Assembly (NCBI GenBank): GCA_023451375.1
Contig: JAEXZS010000055.1
Coordinates: 1 to 64,000, forward strand
Direction of reading: 5' to 3'
Source of the DNA: Pseudomonadota bacterium
Lineage (GTDB): Bacteria > Pseudomonadota > Alphaproteobacteria > Caulobacterales > Caulobacteraceae
Length of the DNA stretch: 64,000 nt
Shown in pieces: positions 1 through 7,420 of the stretch. The translations under genes were made by a program, and so were the position numbers. Numbering within the stretch: the stretch's first letter is position 1; every line of letters starts with the position of its first letter. The notes beneath the pieces are model-generated. The model searched no databases and was not told where the DNA came from. It saw nothing but the letters and a program-made list of their open reading frames with translations.

Positions 1-188
1 CGGAGCTGGCCGAGCGGCGGAGAGCCTTCGAGGCGGCCGGCGGCTACAGCTACCCCGCCTCGCAGACCCCGTGGCAGGAGATCCAGCGCTCCATGGTCGG
101 CGAACTGCAGACCGGCGCCGTGCTGGAACCCGCCGTCAAATACCACCGCATCGTCGACACCCTGGGACCGCCCAGGGACAACCACTGA
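1..188 (+). CDS. C-terminal end of an unidentified protein (partial)
   Basis: An open frame enters from the left edge and stops with TGA at 186-188, giving about 61 residues that end in YHRIVDTLGPPRDNH. Composition is protein-like and the frame stops just before the convergent gspM gene, so a real gene is likely. I do not recognise the family. It is on the opposite strand to the secretion operon and is not obviously part of it. Confidence 0.5.
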   Translation, partial: ELAERRRAFEAAGGYSYPASQTPWQEIQRSMVGELQTGAVLEPAVKYHRIVDTLGPPRDNH

Positions 189-212
189 CGAGGCGAAGGA
201 CGCTCCGTCAGT
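184..212. terminator. Imperfect inverted repeat between convergent genes
   Basis: ACTGACGAGGCG (184-195) faces CGCTCCGTCAGT (201-212) across a 5-nt loop with two mismatches. It overlaps the stop codons of the left-edge gene and of gspM, so it could serve as a compact bidirectional terminator. There is no strong T tract. Confidence 0.4.
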
Positions 213-684
213 CGGCGGGGGCTGAAGCCAGCGAGCCTTCGACGGTCAGGGTGGCGTCGGCGTTCTCGACCACGCTGAGGCCGGTGATCTCGACACCCTT
301 TTCGTGCAGGGCGGCCAGCCACCGGAAGGCCGTGGGGGTCTGGACCTCAGCCAGGCTGAAGCCGAGGCCGCCGTCCGGAGCCATGCCCATCACCGGAGAG
401 ACGCCCGCCGCTTCGTTCGCTGACTGGACCGCCGGCTGGATGTCGGCGCTCCCCGGCCCCGCCGCGACGGGCAGGCGGGTCGCCGCCTGACGCACCAGCA
501 CGAGGCCGTTCTCGGCGCGCGCGCGCTCGTCCGCCGCCGCCTCGCGCCAGGCCCAGGCCGGACGGACGACCGCCAGCCAGATCACGACCGCCAACAGGAT
601 CAGACCCATGGTCGCCAGCATCCGCTGCTCGCGCAGGGTGCGGCCTTCCCACCAGGCCAGGGCCGTCGACATCAGGCGGTTCAT
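208..684 (-). CDS. gspM: Type II secretion system protein GspM
   Basis: 158-residue inner-membrane platform protein, the last gene of the gsp operon. A short cytoplasmic N-terminus (MNRLMSTALAWWEGRTLREQ) is followed by one membrane segment (about residues 22-40) and a periplasmic ferredoxin-like domain. GspM normally dimerises with GspL and links the ATPase to the pseudopilus. The start was chosen because its ATG overlaps the gspL TGA as ATGA (681-684), the coupling seen at several junctions of this operon. No gspN follows; the next gene is convergent. Confidence 0.85.
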   Translation of the reverse strand: MNRLMSTALAWWEGRTLREQRMLATMGLILLAVVIWLAVVRPAWAWREAAADERARAENGLVLVRQAATRLPVAAGPGSADIQPAVQSANEAAGVSPVMGMAPDGGLGFSLAEVQTPTAFRWLAALHEKGVEITGLSVVENADATLTVEGSLASAPAD

Positions 685-1799
685 GCCGCGCCTCCCACGA
701 TGACTTCGCTGACCACGCGGCCGCCGTCCTCCACCGTGCTGGTGTCCGACAGGCTGAGCCCCGAAGCCTCGATCGACGAGCGAATGGCGTCCAGGTCCTG
801 GAACGCCGGATAGCTGAGCGTGGCGCGCAGGCCCTGGTCCGCATCGGCGGACAGGCCGTCCAGCTCGGCGCCCTCGACCTGCTCCACGGCGGCGAAGAGG
901 GCGGCGGAGCCGGCGGCGAAACCGCCCGGCGGCGGCGCCACGGCGAGGCGGCGACGGACCTCGGCGAGGGGGTCGTCGGCCTGGGCGGCCTCGGGCAGTG
1001 CTTCGGCAATCAGGGCGCGCGCCTGGCGATCGGCGCGGTCGGCGGCGATGCTGTCGCGTCCGGCCTCGGCCAGGGTCAGGATCAGGGGCGAGATCAGAAC
1101 GGCGGCGGCGAGACCGGCCGCCAGCCGCCAGCCGCCGCGCGATGTCGACCGGGGGCGAGCCATGGCGGACAGGAGATCGACCGGCGGATGGAGGGCGGCC
1201 AAGGCCAGTCGCTCCTCCACCGTCTCCTGATCGGAGATCAGCGAAACGGGCCGTCCAGCCGCCACGGCGTCCATCAGGTCCGACTGGACCGAGGCGGCCA
1301 AGGCCCGGCCGCGAAGGGCGACGTCGCCTCCGAACCGAATGGCGTTGAGCGTCGCCTCCGCCTCGGGCGCCGGCGGGACCAGGCAATCGGGAACGATCGA
1401 GGCCGGCTCCACGCCCAAGGCGCGCAGATAGTCGATCCACGCCTCGAGCAGCGGGGCGGCGACGGCGGCGACCATGCGCGGCCCGCCATCGACGGGGACC
1501 GCGCCGAGGGCGATCGCCAGCCTTTCCGGATCGGCGGCCAGATGTTCCTTCAGCATCCAGCGGGCGGCGACGCGCAACTGGGCCGCGCCGCCGACCGGCA
1601 GGTCCAGCCAACGCACCAGAATATCGGCGCCTGGGGCGATGGCGACGGTGCGCAGCTCGGGGCGCGGCTCGGGACGCGGCTCGGCGGCCTCCAGCGACAG
1701 CGAGCCCCGCTGCAAGACACGCCCACGGGGATCGACGATCAGGAAGGGCGCCGGCATGGCGGCCGTCGGCGGAATCAGGACGATGCGGGTCTGGCTCAT
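681..1799 (-). CDS. gspL: Type II secretion system protein GspL
   Basis: 372 residues. The N-terminal actin-like cytoplasmic domain (about 1-235) would recruit GspE. A membrane segment lies near 240-260 (GWRLAAGLAAAVLISPLILTL), followed by a periplasmic domain. In other T2SS, GspL bridges the GspE ATPase and the GspF/GspM platform. The start ATG at 1799 overlaps the gspK stop (1796-1798), so translation is coupled. The C-terminus couples to gspM in the same way. Identity rests on position, length and architecture, because GspL sequences are weakly conserved. Confidence 0.85.
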   Translation of the reverse strand: MSQTRIVLIPPTAAMPAPFLIVDPRGRVLQRGSLSLEAAEPRPEPRPELRTVAIAPGADILVRWLDLPVGGAAQLRVAARWMLKEHLAADPERLAIALGAVPVDGGPRMVAAVAAPLLEAWIDYLRALGVEPASIVPDCLVPPAPEAEATLNAIRFGGDVALRGRALAASVQSDLMDAVAAGRPVSLISDQETVEERLALAALHPPVDLLSAMARPRSTSRGGWRLAAGLAAAVLISPLILTLAEAGRDSIAADRADRQARALIAEALPEAAQADDPLAEVRRRLAVAPPPGGFAAGSAALFAAVEQVEGAELDGLSADADQGLRATLSYPAFQDLDAIRSSIEASGLSLSDTSTVEDGGRVVSEVIVGGAA

Positions 1800-2782
1800 T
1801 CTTCGGGGATCCAGCGACGGATGACGGTGCGCACGCCGCCGTCGGGCGCGGCGTGGATCAGGGCGGTCCGAACCGCGCGGGCGCCGCCGTAGTCGACGTC
1901 GACGCGCAGATCGTAGAAGCGGGTCAGCAGCGAGACCTGACCGCGCGTCGCCTCGTCCGGCGAAACGCCGCGCAGGGCCGGCTGGGCCCAGAAGGCGTCG
2001 ACGCTGGTCCAGCCGCCGGGCGGACGGGCGGCGATGGCGGCCTTGGCGCCGTTGAGGCCCAGGGCCCCGCCGGTCAGCATGACCAGCAGCGGCGCCTGCT
2101 CCGGCGTCAGGGTGTTGGCGTTGATCGACGACAGGCCGGGGGTCGGCAGGGCGCAGACATAGGGCCGCAGGCGGCGATAGAGGCCGTCGTCCATGCCCGC
2201 GACGGCGCGCATCTCGCTGACGTCGGCCAGCATGACGCCGCCGGTGCGGTAGGGCGTGGCCATGCCGGCGTAGCGGGCGTCCTCTCCGCCGCCCGGCCGG
2301 GCGTCGGCGTCGCCGTCCATCCAGTCGGTCAGGGCCGAAGCCAGGGCCGTCATCCGGCCGCGCGGCAGGCCCAGCGCGGCGCCCAGGGCCAGGAACTGCG
2401 CCTGACCTTCCGGATTGGCCGACAGATCCTCGTCCTGGCCGATGACGAGGCTGTTCAGGTTGAAGCAGGCTTGACCGTCGGTGACCACGGCCTGGATCGA
2501 GCCTTCCTCGATGGGGAAGCTGAGCACGCGGCCGTTCCAACGCGGCTCCAGCGGGGTGCGGGCTGGGTCGGCGGCCGTCAGGTCCGCGATCTGGCGGCGG
2601 GCCAGGGCCTCGGCGCCGGCGGCGTACCACTGGGCCTGGCCTTGCGTCTCCACATTGGTCGTGCGGCGCACGGAGAAGCGAATGTCGTCGAGGATCAGCA
2701 CCGCCACCGCCGCCATCACCGCCACCAGCAGCAGGACGGTCAGCAGGGCCATGCCCTCGCGCCTGTTGACCTGGCGGCTCAT
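1796..2782 (-). CDS. gspK: Type II secretion minor pseudopilin GspK
   Basis: 328 residues. It has a prepilin-like N-terminus with positive charge, then G followed by MALLTVLLLVAVMAAVAVLI; as usual for GspK, the Glu at +5 of mature pilins is absent. The large C-terminal region is typical of the tip pseudopilin, which caps the GspI-GspJ-GspK complex. The ATG at 2782 overlaps the gspJ stop (ATGA), which fixes the start; the frame extends further upstream but only as a shadow of gspJ. Two cysteines (in QACFNLN and YVCALP) could form a disulfide. Confidence 0.9.
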   Translation of the reverse strand: MSRQVNRREGMALLTVLLLVAVMAAVAVLILDDIRFSVRRTTNVETQGQAQWYAAGAEALARRQIADLTAADPARTPLEPRWNGRVLSFPIEEGSIQAVVTDGQACFNLNSLVIGQDEDLSANPEGQAQFLALGAALGLPRGRMTALASALTDWMDGDADARPGGGEDARYAGMATPYRTGGVMLADVSEMRAVAGMDDGLYRRLRPYVCALPTPGLSSINANTLTPEQAPLLVMLTGGALGLNGAKAAIAARPPGGWTSVDAFWAQPALRGVSPDEATRGQVSLLTRFYDLRVDVDYGGARAVRTALIHAAPDGGVRTVIRRWIPEE

Positions 2783-3369
2783 GCGGCGGATACCGGGAAC
2801 AGTTGCTCGACGCGGCCGAAGCCGTCCAGGGTCATCACGATGCGCACCGCCTGGGGCAGCGGCCGGTCGCGGCTGGAGAGGAAGGCGGGCGCCTCCGACC
2901 CGTCCTGCAGGAAGGTGACGGCGACGTCGCTGACGCCGCGATAAAGCACCTGCGGCGGTCCGGCCCGGGCGCCGTCGAGGTAGGTCGAGGCGCGGCGCTC
3001 CAGCCGGCCGTCGACCACGCGATACTCGACGCGCTGCAGCGATGGTCGGGACGCCCCGTCGGGATTGCTCCATCCGGCGCGGGCCAGGACCAGGATGGGG
3101 TCGCCGGGAAGTTCCTGGCCCGTGATGGCGCGCGGCAGGGGGCGGCCGGTGGGGGCGCGGGTGCGGCGGGGCGCGGCCTGGGCCAGGTCGGCCCTGAGAA
3201 GGGCGCGCATGCGCTGAAGCGCGGCGATCCGTTCCGAATGCTCGTGGATGGTGAAGCGGGTGTCGATCGTGCGCGCCAGCACCAGGGCGCCGGCGGCCGC
3301 GATCAGGGCGAAGACGGCCAGGGCCACCAGCACCTCGACCAGGGTGAAGCCGTCGCGTGCGCGGCTCAA
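2779..3369 (-). CDS. gspJ: Type II secretion minor pseudopilin GspJ
   Basis: 196 residues. The leader MSRARDG ends at the prepilin peptidase site G/FTLVEVLVALAVFALIAAAG, with the conserved Glu at +5 of the mature protein. Minor pseudopilin of the tip complex with GspI and GspK. The start ATG overlaps the gspI stop by 4 nt, and the 3' end overlaps gspK. Confidence 0.92.
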   Translation of the reverse strand: MSRARDGFTLVEVLVALAVFALIAAAGALVLARTIDTRFTIHEHSERIAALQRMRALLRADLAQAAPRRTRAPTGRPLPRAITGQELPGDPILVLARAGWSNPDGASRPSLQRVEYRVVDGRLERRASTYLDGARAGPPQVLYRGVSDVAVTFLQDGSEAPAFLSSRDRPLPQAVRIVMTLDGFGRVEQLFPVSAA

Positions 3370-3722
3370 GCGCCCGCGCTCCGGAACAGGGTGCGGTCGG
3401 CGGCCAGCCCCTCGTCGGAATAGACGGCGATGTCGATGCGGCCCATGCCCGGAACCTCGGTTCCGGCGACGGTGCGACGCCAGCGCCAGGCCTGGCCGGC
3501 CAGTTCGACCTGGCCCGAGGTTTCGCCGACGGGCAGGTTCTGGGCGGTCATGGCCTCGACGGCCAGGTTCTCGGCGACGATGCCGCCGAGGGTGCGGGTC
3601 TCCACCCGCGCGGCGGACCGCGCCCCTTCTCCCAACAGGTTGAGCAGGGCCATGGCCGCCAGGGCGAAGACCGCCAGGGCCACCAGCAGTTCGATCAGGG
3701 TGAAGCCGCGCCGGTCAGCCAT
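3366..3722 (-). CDS. gspI: Type II secretion minor pseudopilin GspI
   Basis: 118 residues with a classical short prepilin leader (MADRRG) cut before FTLIELLVALAVFALAAMALL. GspI nucleates the tip complex of the pseudopilus. It overlaps gspH by 8 nt and gspJ by 4 nt, consistent with coupled translation in the operon. Confidence 0.92.
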   Translation of the reverse strand: MADRRGFTLIELLVALAVFALAAMALLNLLGEGARSAARVETRTLGGIVAENLAVEAMTAQNLPVGETSGQVELAGQAWRWRRTVAGTEVPGMGRIDIAVYSDEGLAADRTLFRSAGA

Positions 3723-4215
3723 CGATCGTCACCTCTCCGGCGGCGTCCACCTGGACGGAGACCGAGCGGCCGTCGCGCGACAGGGGGACTTCGGCCGGCT
3801 CGGCGCCTCCCGTGGCGTCGAAGACGATGCGGACTGGACGCGGGGCGATGACGCCCTCGTCCCAGCGCCGGCGTGCGAAGGGGCCCGTCAACGGCGTCCA
3901 CTCGGCGCCGTCGAAGCTGGCGAACTGATAGCCGCCCGCATCGGTCGTGGCGGCGACGATGCGGTTAGTCAGGATGGCCTCCTCCCGCGCGCGGACCAGT
4001 CGGGCGGCGAAGCGCTCAGCCGCCTCGCCGACGGCGGGGCGTGGATCGGGCATGGACAGGACAACCGCGCCGGCGGCGAGGCCGATCACCACCAGCGTCA
4101 TCATCAGCTCGACCAGGGTGAAGCCGGCCCTCTTCCCCTTTGCGCTGGCGCTCGCCGCCGGGCGGCTCGCTGCTCGAGCGCGATCAGGCCTGCCAGTTGC
4201 CGAGGTCGGCGTCAT
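3715..4215 (-). CDS. gspH: Type II secretion minor pseudopilin GspH
   Basis: 166 residues using the ATG at 4215, which lies 32 nt inside the end of gspG. A prepilin site KRAG/FTLVELMMTLVVIGLAAGAVV is preceded by an unusually long (31-residue) Arg/Ala/Ser-rich leader; family leaders are usually much shorter. GspH joins the pseudopilus below the tip. A later start would give a shorter leader, but no good ATG is available between 4215 and the cleavage site, so I keep this one. Confidence 0.85.
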   Translation of the reverse strand: MTPTSATGRPDRARAASRPAASASAKGKRAGFTLVELMMTLVVIGLAAGAVVLSMPDPRPAVGEAAERFAARLVRAREEAILTNRIVAATTDAGGYQFASFDGAEWTPLTGPFARRRWDEGVIAPRPVRIVFDATGGAEPAEVPLSRDGRSVSVQVDAAGEVTIDG

Positions 4216-4702
4216 CGCCCTCGCCTCCCGCCTTGCCGTCCGCGCCGAAGGAGAAGACGTCGAACTGGCCGCCATGGGCGCTGCTGCGCCGGTACTGGTA
4301 GGGATTGCCCCAGGGATCGGTCGGCAGGCGACGGACATAGCCGCCCTCGCGATAGCGTTCCGGCCGCGCCAGATCGGCGGGAGCGGCGACCAGAGCCTCC
4401 AGCCCCTGCTGGTCGGTCGGGAAGGCCAGGTTGTCCAGGCGGTAGGTCTCGACGGCCTGCTCCAGCACCGAGATGTCGGCGCGCGCCTTGCCGGCCATGG
4501 CCCGGTCCTGGCTGGGCAGGACGTTGATGGCGACCACCGTGGCCAGCAGGCCGATGATGACGATCACGACCATCAGCTCCACCAGGGTGAAGCCCTGGCG
4601 TGTGCTTCTCGTGCCAGCGGTCGCCGCGCCGCGGCCCGCGGCTTGGGCGCGCGTCCTCAAGAAGCGAAGGGCCGCGCACTGAGTGTTATGACCAAGAAAC
4701 AT
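4184..4702 (-). CDS. gspG: Type II secretion major pseudopilin GspG
   Basis: 172 residues. The prepilin peptidase site TRQG/FTLVELMVVIVIIGLLATVV is followed by the GspG C-terminal calcium-site region (TDPWGNPYQYR ... FDVFSFGADG). The major subunit polymerises into the pseudopilus that pushes substrates through the GspD secretin. The start at 4702 has a GGAG at 4709-4712 with 6-nt spacing; a TTG two codons upstream is less likely. The 37-residue leader is much longer than the usual 5-10. Confidence 0.92.
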   Translation of the reverse strand: MFLGHNTQCAALRFLRTRAQAAGRGAATAGTRSTRQGFTLVELMVVIVIIGLLATVVAINVLPSQDRAMAGKARADISVLEQAVETYRLDNLAFPTDQQGLEALVAAPADLARPERYREGGYVRRLPTDPWGNPYQYRRSSAHGGQFDVFSFGADGKAGGEGDDADLGNWQA

Positions 4703-4712
4703 GGGCAACTCC

Positions 4713-5924
4713 TCACCCCATCGCCAGGGTGTTGATCTGAAGGATCGGCAACAGGATCGACAGCACGATCAGGGCGACGACGCCGCCCATGACCACGATC
4801 ACGGCGGGCTCGAGCAGGCTGAGCATCACGGCGGTGAAGGCGGCGAACTCGCGTTCCAGGTAGTCGGCGGCGCGCTCCAGCATCGGCTCCAGCCGGCCGC
4901 TGCTTTCGCCCGAGGCGGTCATGTAGACCAGGATCGGGGGGAAGACGTCGGCGCGGCGCATGGCGGCGGATAGGCCGCCGCCCTCGCGCACCGCCTCGGC
5001 CATGCTCTCGGTCGCCTGGCGCAGGGCGCGATTGGAGACGGTGCGGGCGGTGATGGTCAGCCCCTCGAGCACCGGCAGGCCGGCGGCGATCATGGTCGAC
5101 AGGGTGCGGGCCATCTTGGCGCCGTGCAGATCGCGGGTCAGACGCCCGATCAGCGGCGCGCGCAGACGCCAGCGGTCGAACTGCAGGCGGATGGCCGGAT
5201 TGCGCAGGGCCGCCGCGCCGGCCGCGATCAGGCCTGCAAGGATGAGGACGACCAGCCAGCCCCAGTTCCGCATCAGGTCCGACAGGTCGATGACCAGGCG
5301 CGTCAGCAGCGGCAGGGTCTGGTTCATGCTGTCGAACTGATCGACGACCTTGGGCACGACGAAGACCATCAGGGCGGCGACGACGCCGAGGGCCACCACG
5401 GCCAGGACGGCGGGATAGACCATGGCGGTGACGACCTTGCCGCGCACCTGCTGGTCGCGCTCCATGTCGTCCGCCAACCGCTCCAAGATCGGCTGCAGCG
5501 TGCCGGAGCGTTCTCCGGCAGAGACCATCGCCCGATACAGCGGCGGGAAGGCCCGGCCCTGCTGGCCCATGGCGTCGGCCAACGGTCGGCCCTCCAGCAC
5601 GCCGGAGTGCACGCCTTCCAGCACGCGGCGGACAACAGGCCGGTCAGCCTGCAGCGCCAGGGTGCGCAGCGCCTCCTCGATGGGCGAGACGGACACCAGG
5701 GTGGCCAGCTGCCGCGTGGTCAGGGCCAGGGTCTTGGCCGACAGCTTTCCGCCTGGGCCCTTCGGCCGCTCCGCGCGCACCGCCATGCGAGCGGGCGTGA
5801 CCTCAAGCGGCGCCAGGCGGCGCCGACCCAGTTGGCCGCGCGCGGCGGCCTCGTCGGCGGCTTCCAGCGCGCCGGTCACGGTTCGGCCGGCGCCGTCGAC
5901 AGCGACATAGTCGAAAGCCGCCAT
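4713..5924 (-). CDS. gspF: Type II secretion inner-membrane platform protein GspF
   Basis: 403 residues with two T2SSF domains and three predicted membrane segments (about 170-195, 220-245 and 375-400). Motifs include TRQLATLV, MVSAGERSGTL and the second-domain counterpart TASGESSGRLE. GspF is the polytopic platform core on which GspE acts. The ATG at 5924 overlaps the gspE TGA (5924-5926). Ten bases separate its stop from the gspG start, room for the gspG ribosome-binding site. Confidence 0.95.
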   Translation of the reverse strand: MAAFDYVAVDGAGRTVTGALEAADEAAARGQLGRRRLAPLEVTPARMAVRAERPKGPGGKLSAKTLALTTRQLATLVSVSPIEEALRTLALQADRPVVRRVLEGVHSGVLEGRPLADAMGQQGRAFPPLYRAMVSAGERSGTLQPILERLADDMERDQQVRGKVVTAMVYPAVLAVVALGVVAALMVFVVPKVVDQFDSMNQTLPLLTRLVIDLSDLMRNWGWLVVLILAGLIAAGAAALRNPAIRLQFDRWRLRAPLIGRLTRDLHGAKMARTLSTMIAAGLPVLEGLTITARTVSNRALRQATESMAEAVREGGGLSAAMRRADVFPPILVYMTASGESSGRLEPMLERAADYLEREFAAFTAVMLSLLEPAVIVVMGGVVALIVLSILLPILQINTLAMG

Positions 5925-7417
5925 CAGACCGCCTCCGCCGGGTCGGCGGCGGTTTCCTGCCGCGCGACGCGGACCGCCTCCTCGACCGAGGTGACGCCCG
6001 CCAGCACCAGGTCGCGGGCGCGGTCGGACAGGGTTCCGCCGTGCTTGAAGGCGGCCTCGACCACGGCGTCCTCGCCCGCCCCGGCGGCGATCAGGCGGCG
6101 GACCTTGTCGTCCACCTTCAGCACCTCGTACAGGCCGACGCGACCGACATAGCCCGTGCCGGCGCAATGGGAGCAGCCATGGGGCCGCCAGATGCGCGTT
6201 CCGGCCTTCACCCCAATCAGTCGGGCGGTCGGCTTGTCCGCCTCCTCAGCCACGCGGCTGTGTTCGCACAGGCGTCGCACCAGCCGCTGCGCCACGACCA
6301 GGCGCAGGGTCGAAGCCAGCAGGAAGGGTTCGATCCCCATGTCGCGCAGGCGGGTGACGGCGCCGGCTGCGTCGTTGGTGTGGACGGTGGACAGCACCAG
6401 GTGGCCGGTCAGCGACGCCTGAACGGCGATGCCCGCCGTTTCCACGTCGCGGATTTCGCCGACCATGACCACGTCCGGGTCCTGGCGCAGGATGGCGCGC
6501 AGGCCGGCGGCGAAGGTCATGCCGACCTTGGGATTGACTTGGGTCTGGCTGACGCCGTCGATGGCGTATTCGACCGGGTCCTCGACCGTCAGGATGTTGC
6601 GCGCGCCGTCGTTCAGCAGCGCCAGGCCGGCGTAGAGGCTGGTGGTCTTGCCGGAGCCGGTCGGACCGGTGACCAGGATGATGCCGTTCGGCTCCGCCAG
6701 CGCGGTCCGGAAGGCCGCCAGCGCGTCCTCGGCCATGCCCAGCCGGTCCAGCGTCAGGCCCGCCTGATCCTTGTCTAGGATGCGCAGCACCACCCGCTCC
6801 CCGCCCCGCGACGGCAGGGTGGAGACCCGCACGTCCAGCGTCTTGCCGCCTAGCGCCAGCGGTATCCGCCCGTCCTGCGGAATGCGCTTCTCGGCGATGT
6901 CGAGCCGCGCCATGACCTTGATGCGCGAAACCAACAGCGGGGCGATGCGCGGATTGAGGCTCAGCGCCTCGCGCAACACGCCGTCGATCCGCATGCGGAC
7001 GATCAGGGCGCTTTCGTAGGATTCCAGGTGGATGTCCGAGGCGCCGGCGCGCACGGCCTCGGCGATGACGCCGTTGATCAGGCGGATGACCGGCGCGTCG
7101 TCAGCCGTGTCCAGCAGGTCGGCGGCGGCCGGAATGTCGTCGATCAGACTGTCCAGACCGGCGGGCATGTCCAGGTCGTCATCGGCGGCGCTGAGACGGT
7201 CGCCGGCGTAGATCTCCGACAGCTGGCGGTCGAAGGCGGCGGCGCTGAGCGGTTCGACCGCCAGCGGTCGGCCAAGGGCCCTGCGCGCCTCGATCAGGGC
7301 CGACGGATCACTGCCCTCCCTGACGCCCACGCGCGCAATGTCGCCGGCGTCCAGCAGCAGGACGCCGTGGCGCTTGGCGAAGCCGTAGGCGAGCGTGGGG
7401 CTGACCAGGGTGATCAT
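5924..7417 (-). CDS. gspE: Type II secretion traffic ATPase GspE
   Basis: 497-residue hexameric ATPase that powers pseudopilus assembly. The Walker A motif GPTGSGKT lies at 251-258, with a Walker B/Asp-box region (VVMVGEIRD) and His box (LVLSTVHTNDA) following. The tetracysteine zinc loop is incomplete: the second pair CSHC is present, but the first pair reads CEHS, so one ligand is missing. The gene starts 3 nt after the gspD stop. The N1E domain that contacts GspL occupies about the first 90 residues. Confidence 0.95.
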   Translation of the reverse strand: MITLVSPTLAYGFAKRHGVLLLDAGDIARVGVREGSDPSALIEARRALGRPLAVEPLSAAAFDRQLSEIYAGDRLSAADDDLDMPAGLDSLIDDIPAAADLLDTADDAPVIRLINGVIAEAVRAGASDIHLESYESALIVRMRIDGVLREALSLNPRIAPLLVSRIKVMARLDIAEKRIPQDGRIPLALGGKTLDVRVSTLPSRGGERVVLRILDKDQAGLTLDRLGMAEDALAAFRTALAEPNGIILVTGPTGSGKTTSLYAGLALLNDGARNILTVEDPVEYAIDGVSQTQVNPKVGMTFAAGLRAILRQDPDVVMVGEIRDVETAGIAVQASLTGHLVLSTVHTNDAAGAVTRLRDMGIEPFLLASTLRLVVAQRLVRRLCEHSRVAEEADKPTARLIGVKAGTRIWRPHGCSHCAGTGYVGRVGLYEVLKVDDKVRRLIAAGAGEDAVVEAAFKHGGTLSDRARDLVLAGVTSVEEAVRVARQETAADPAEAV

Positions 7418-7420
7418 GGC

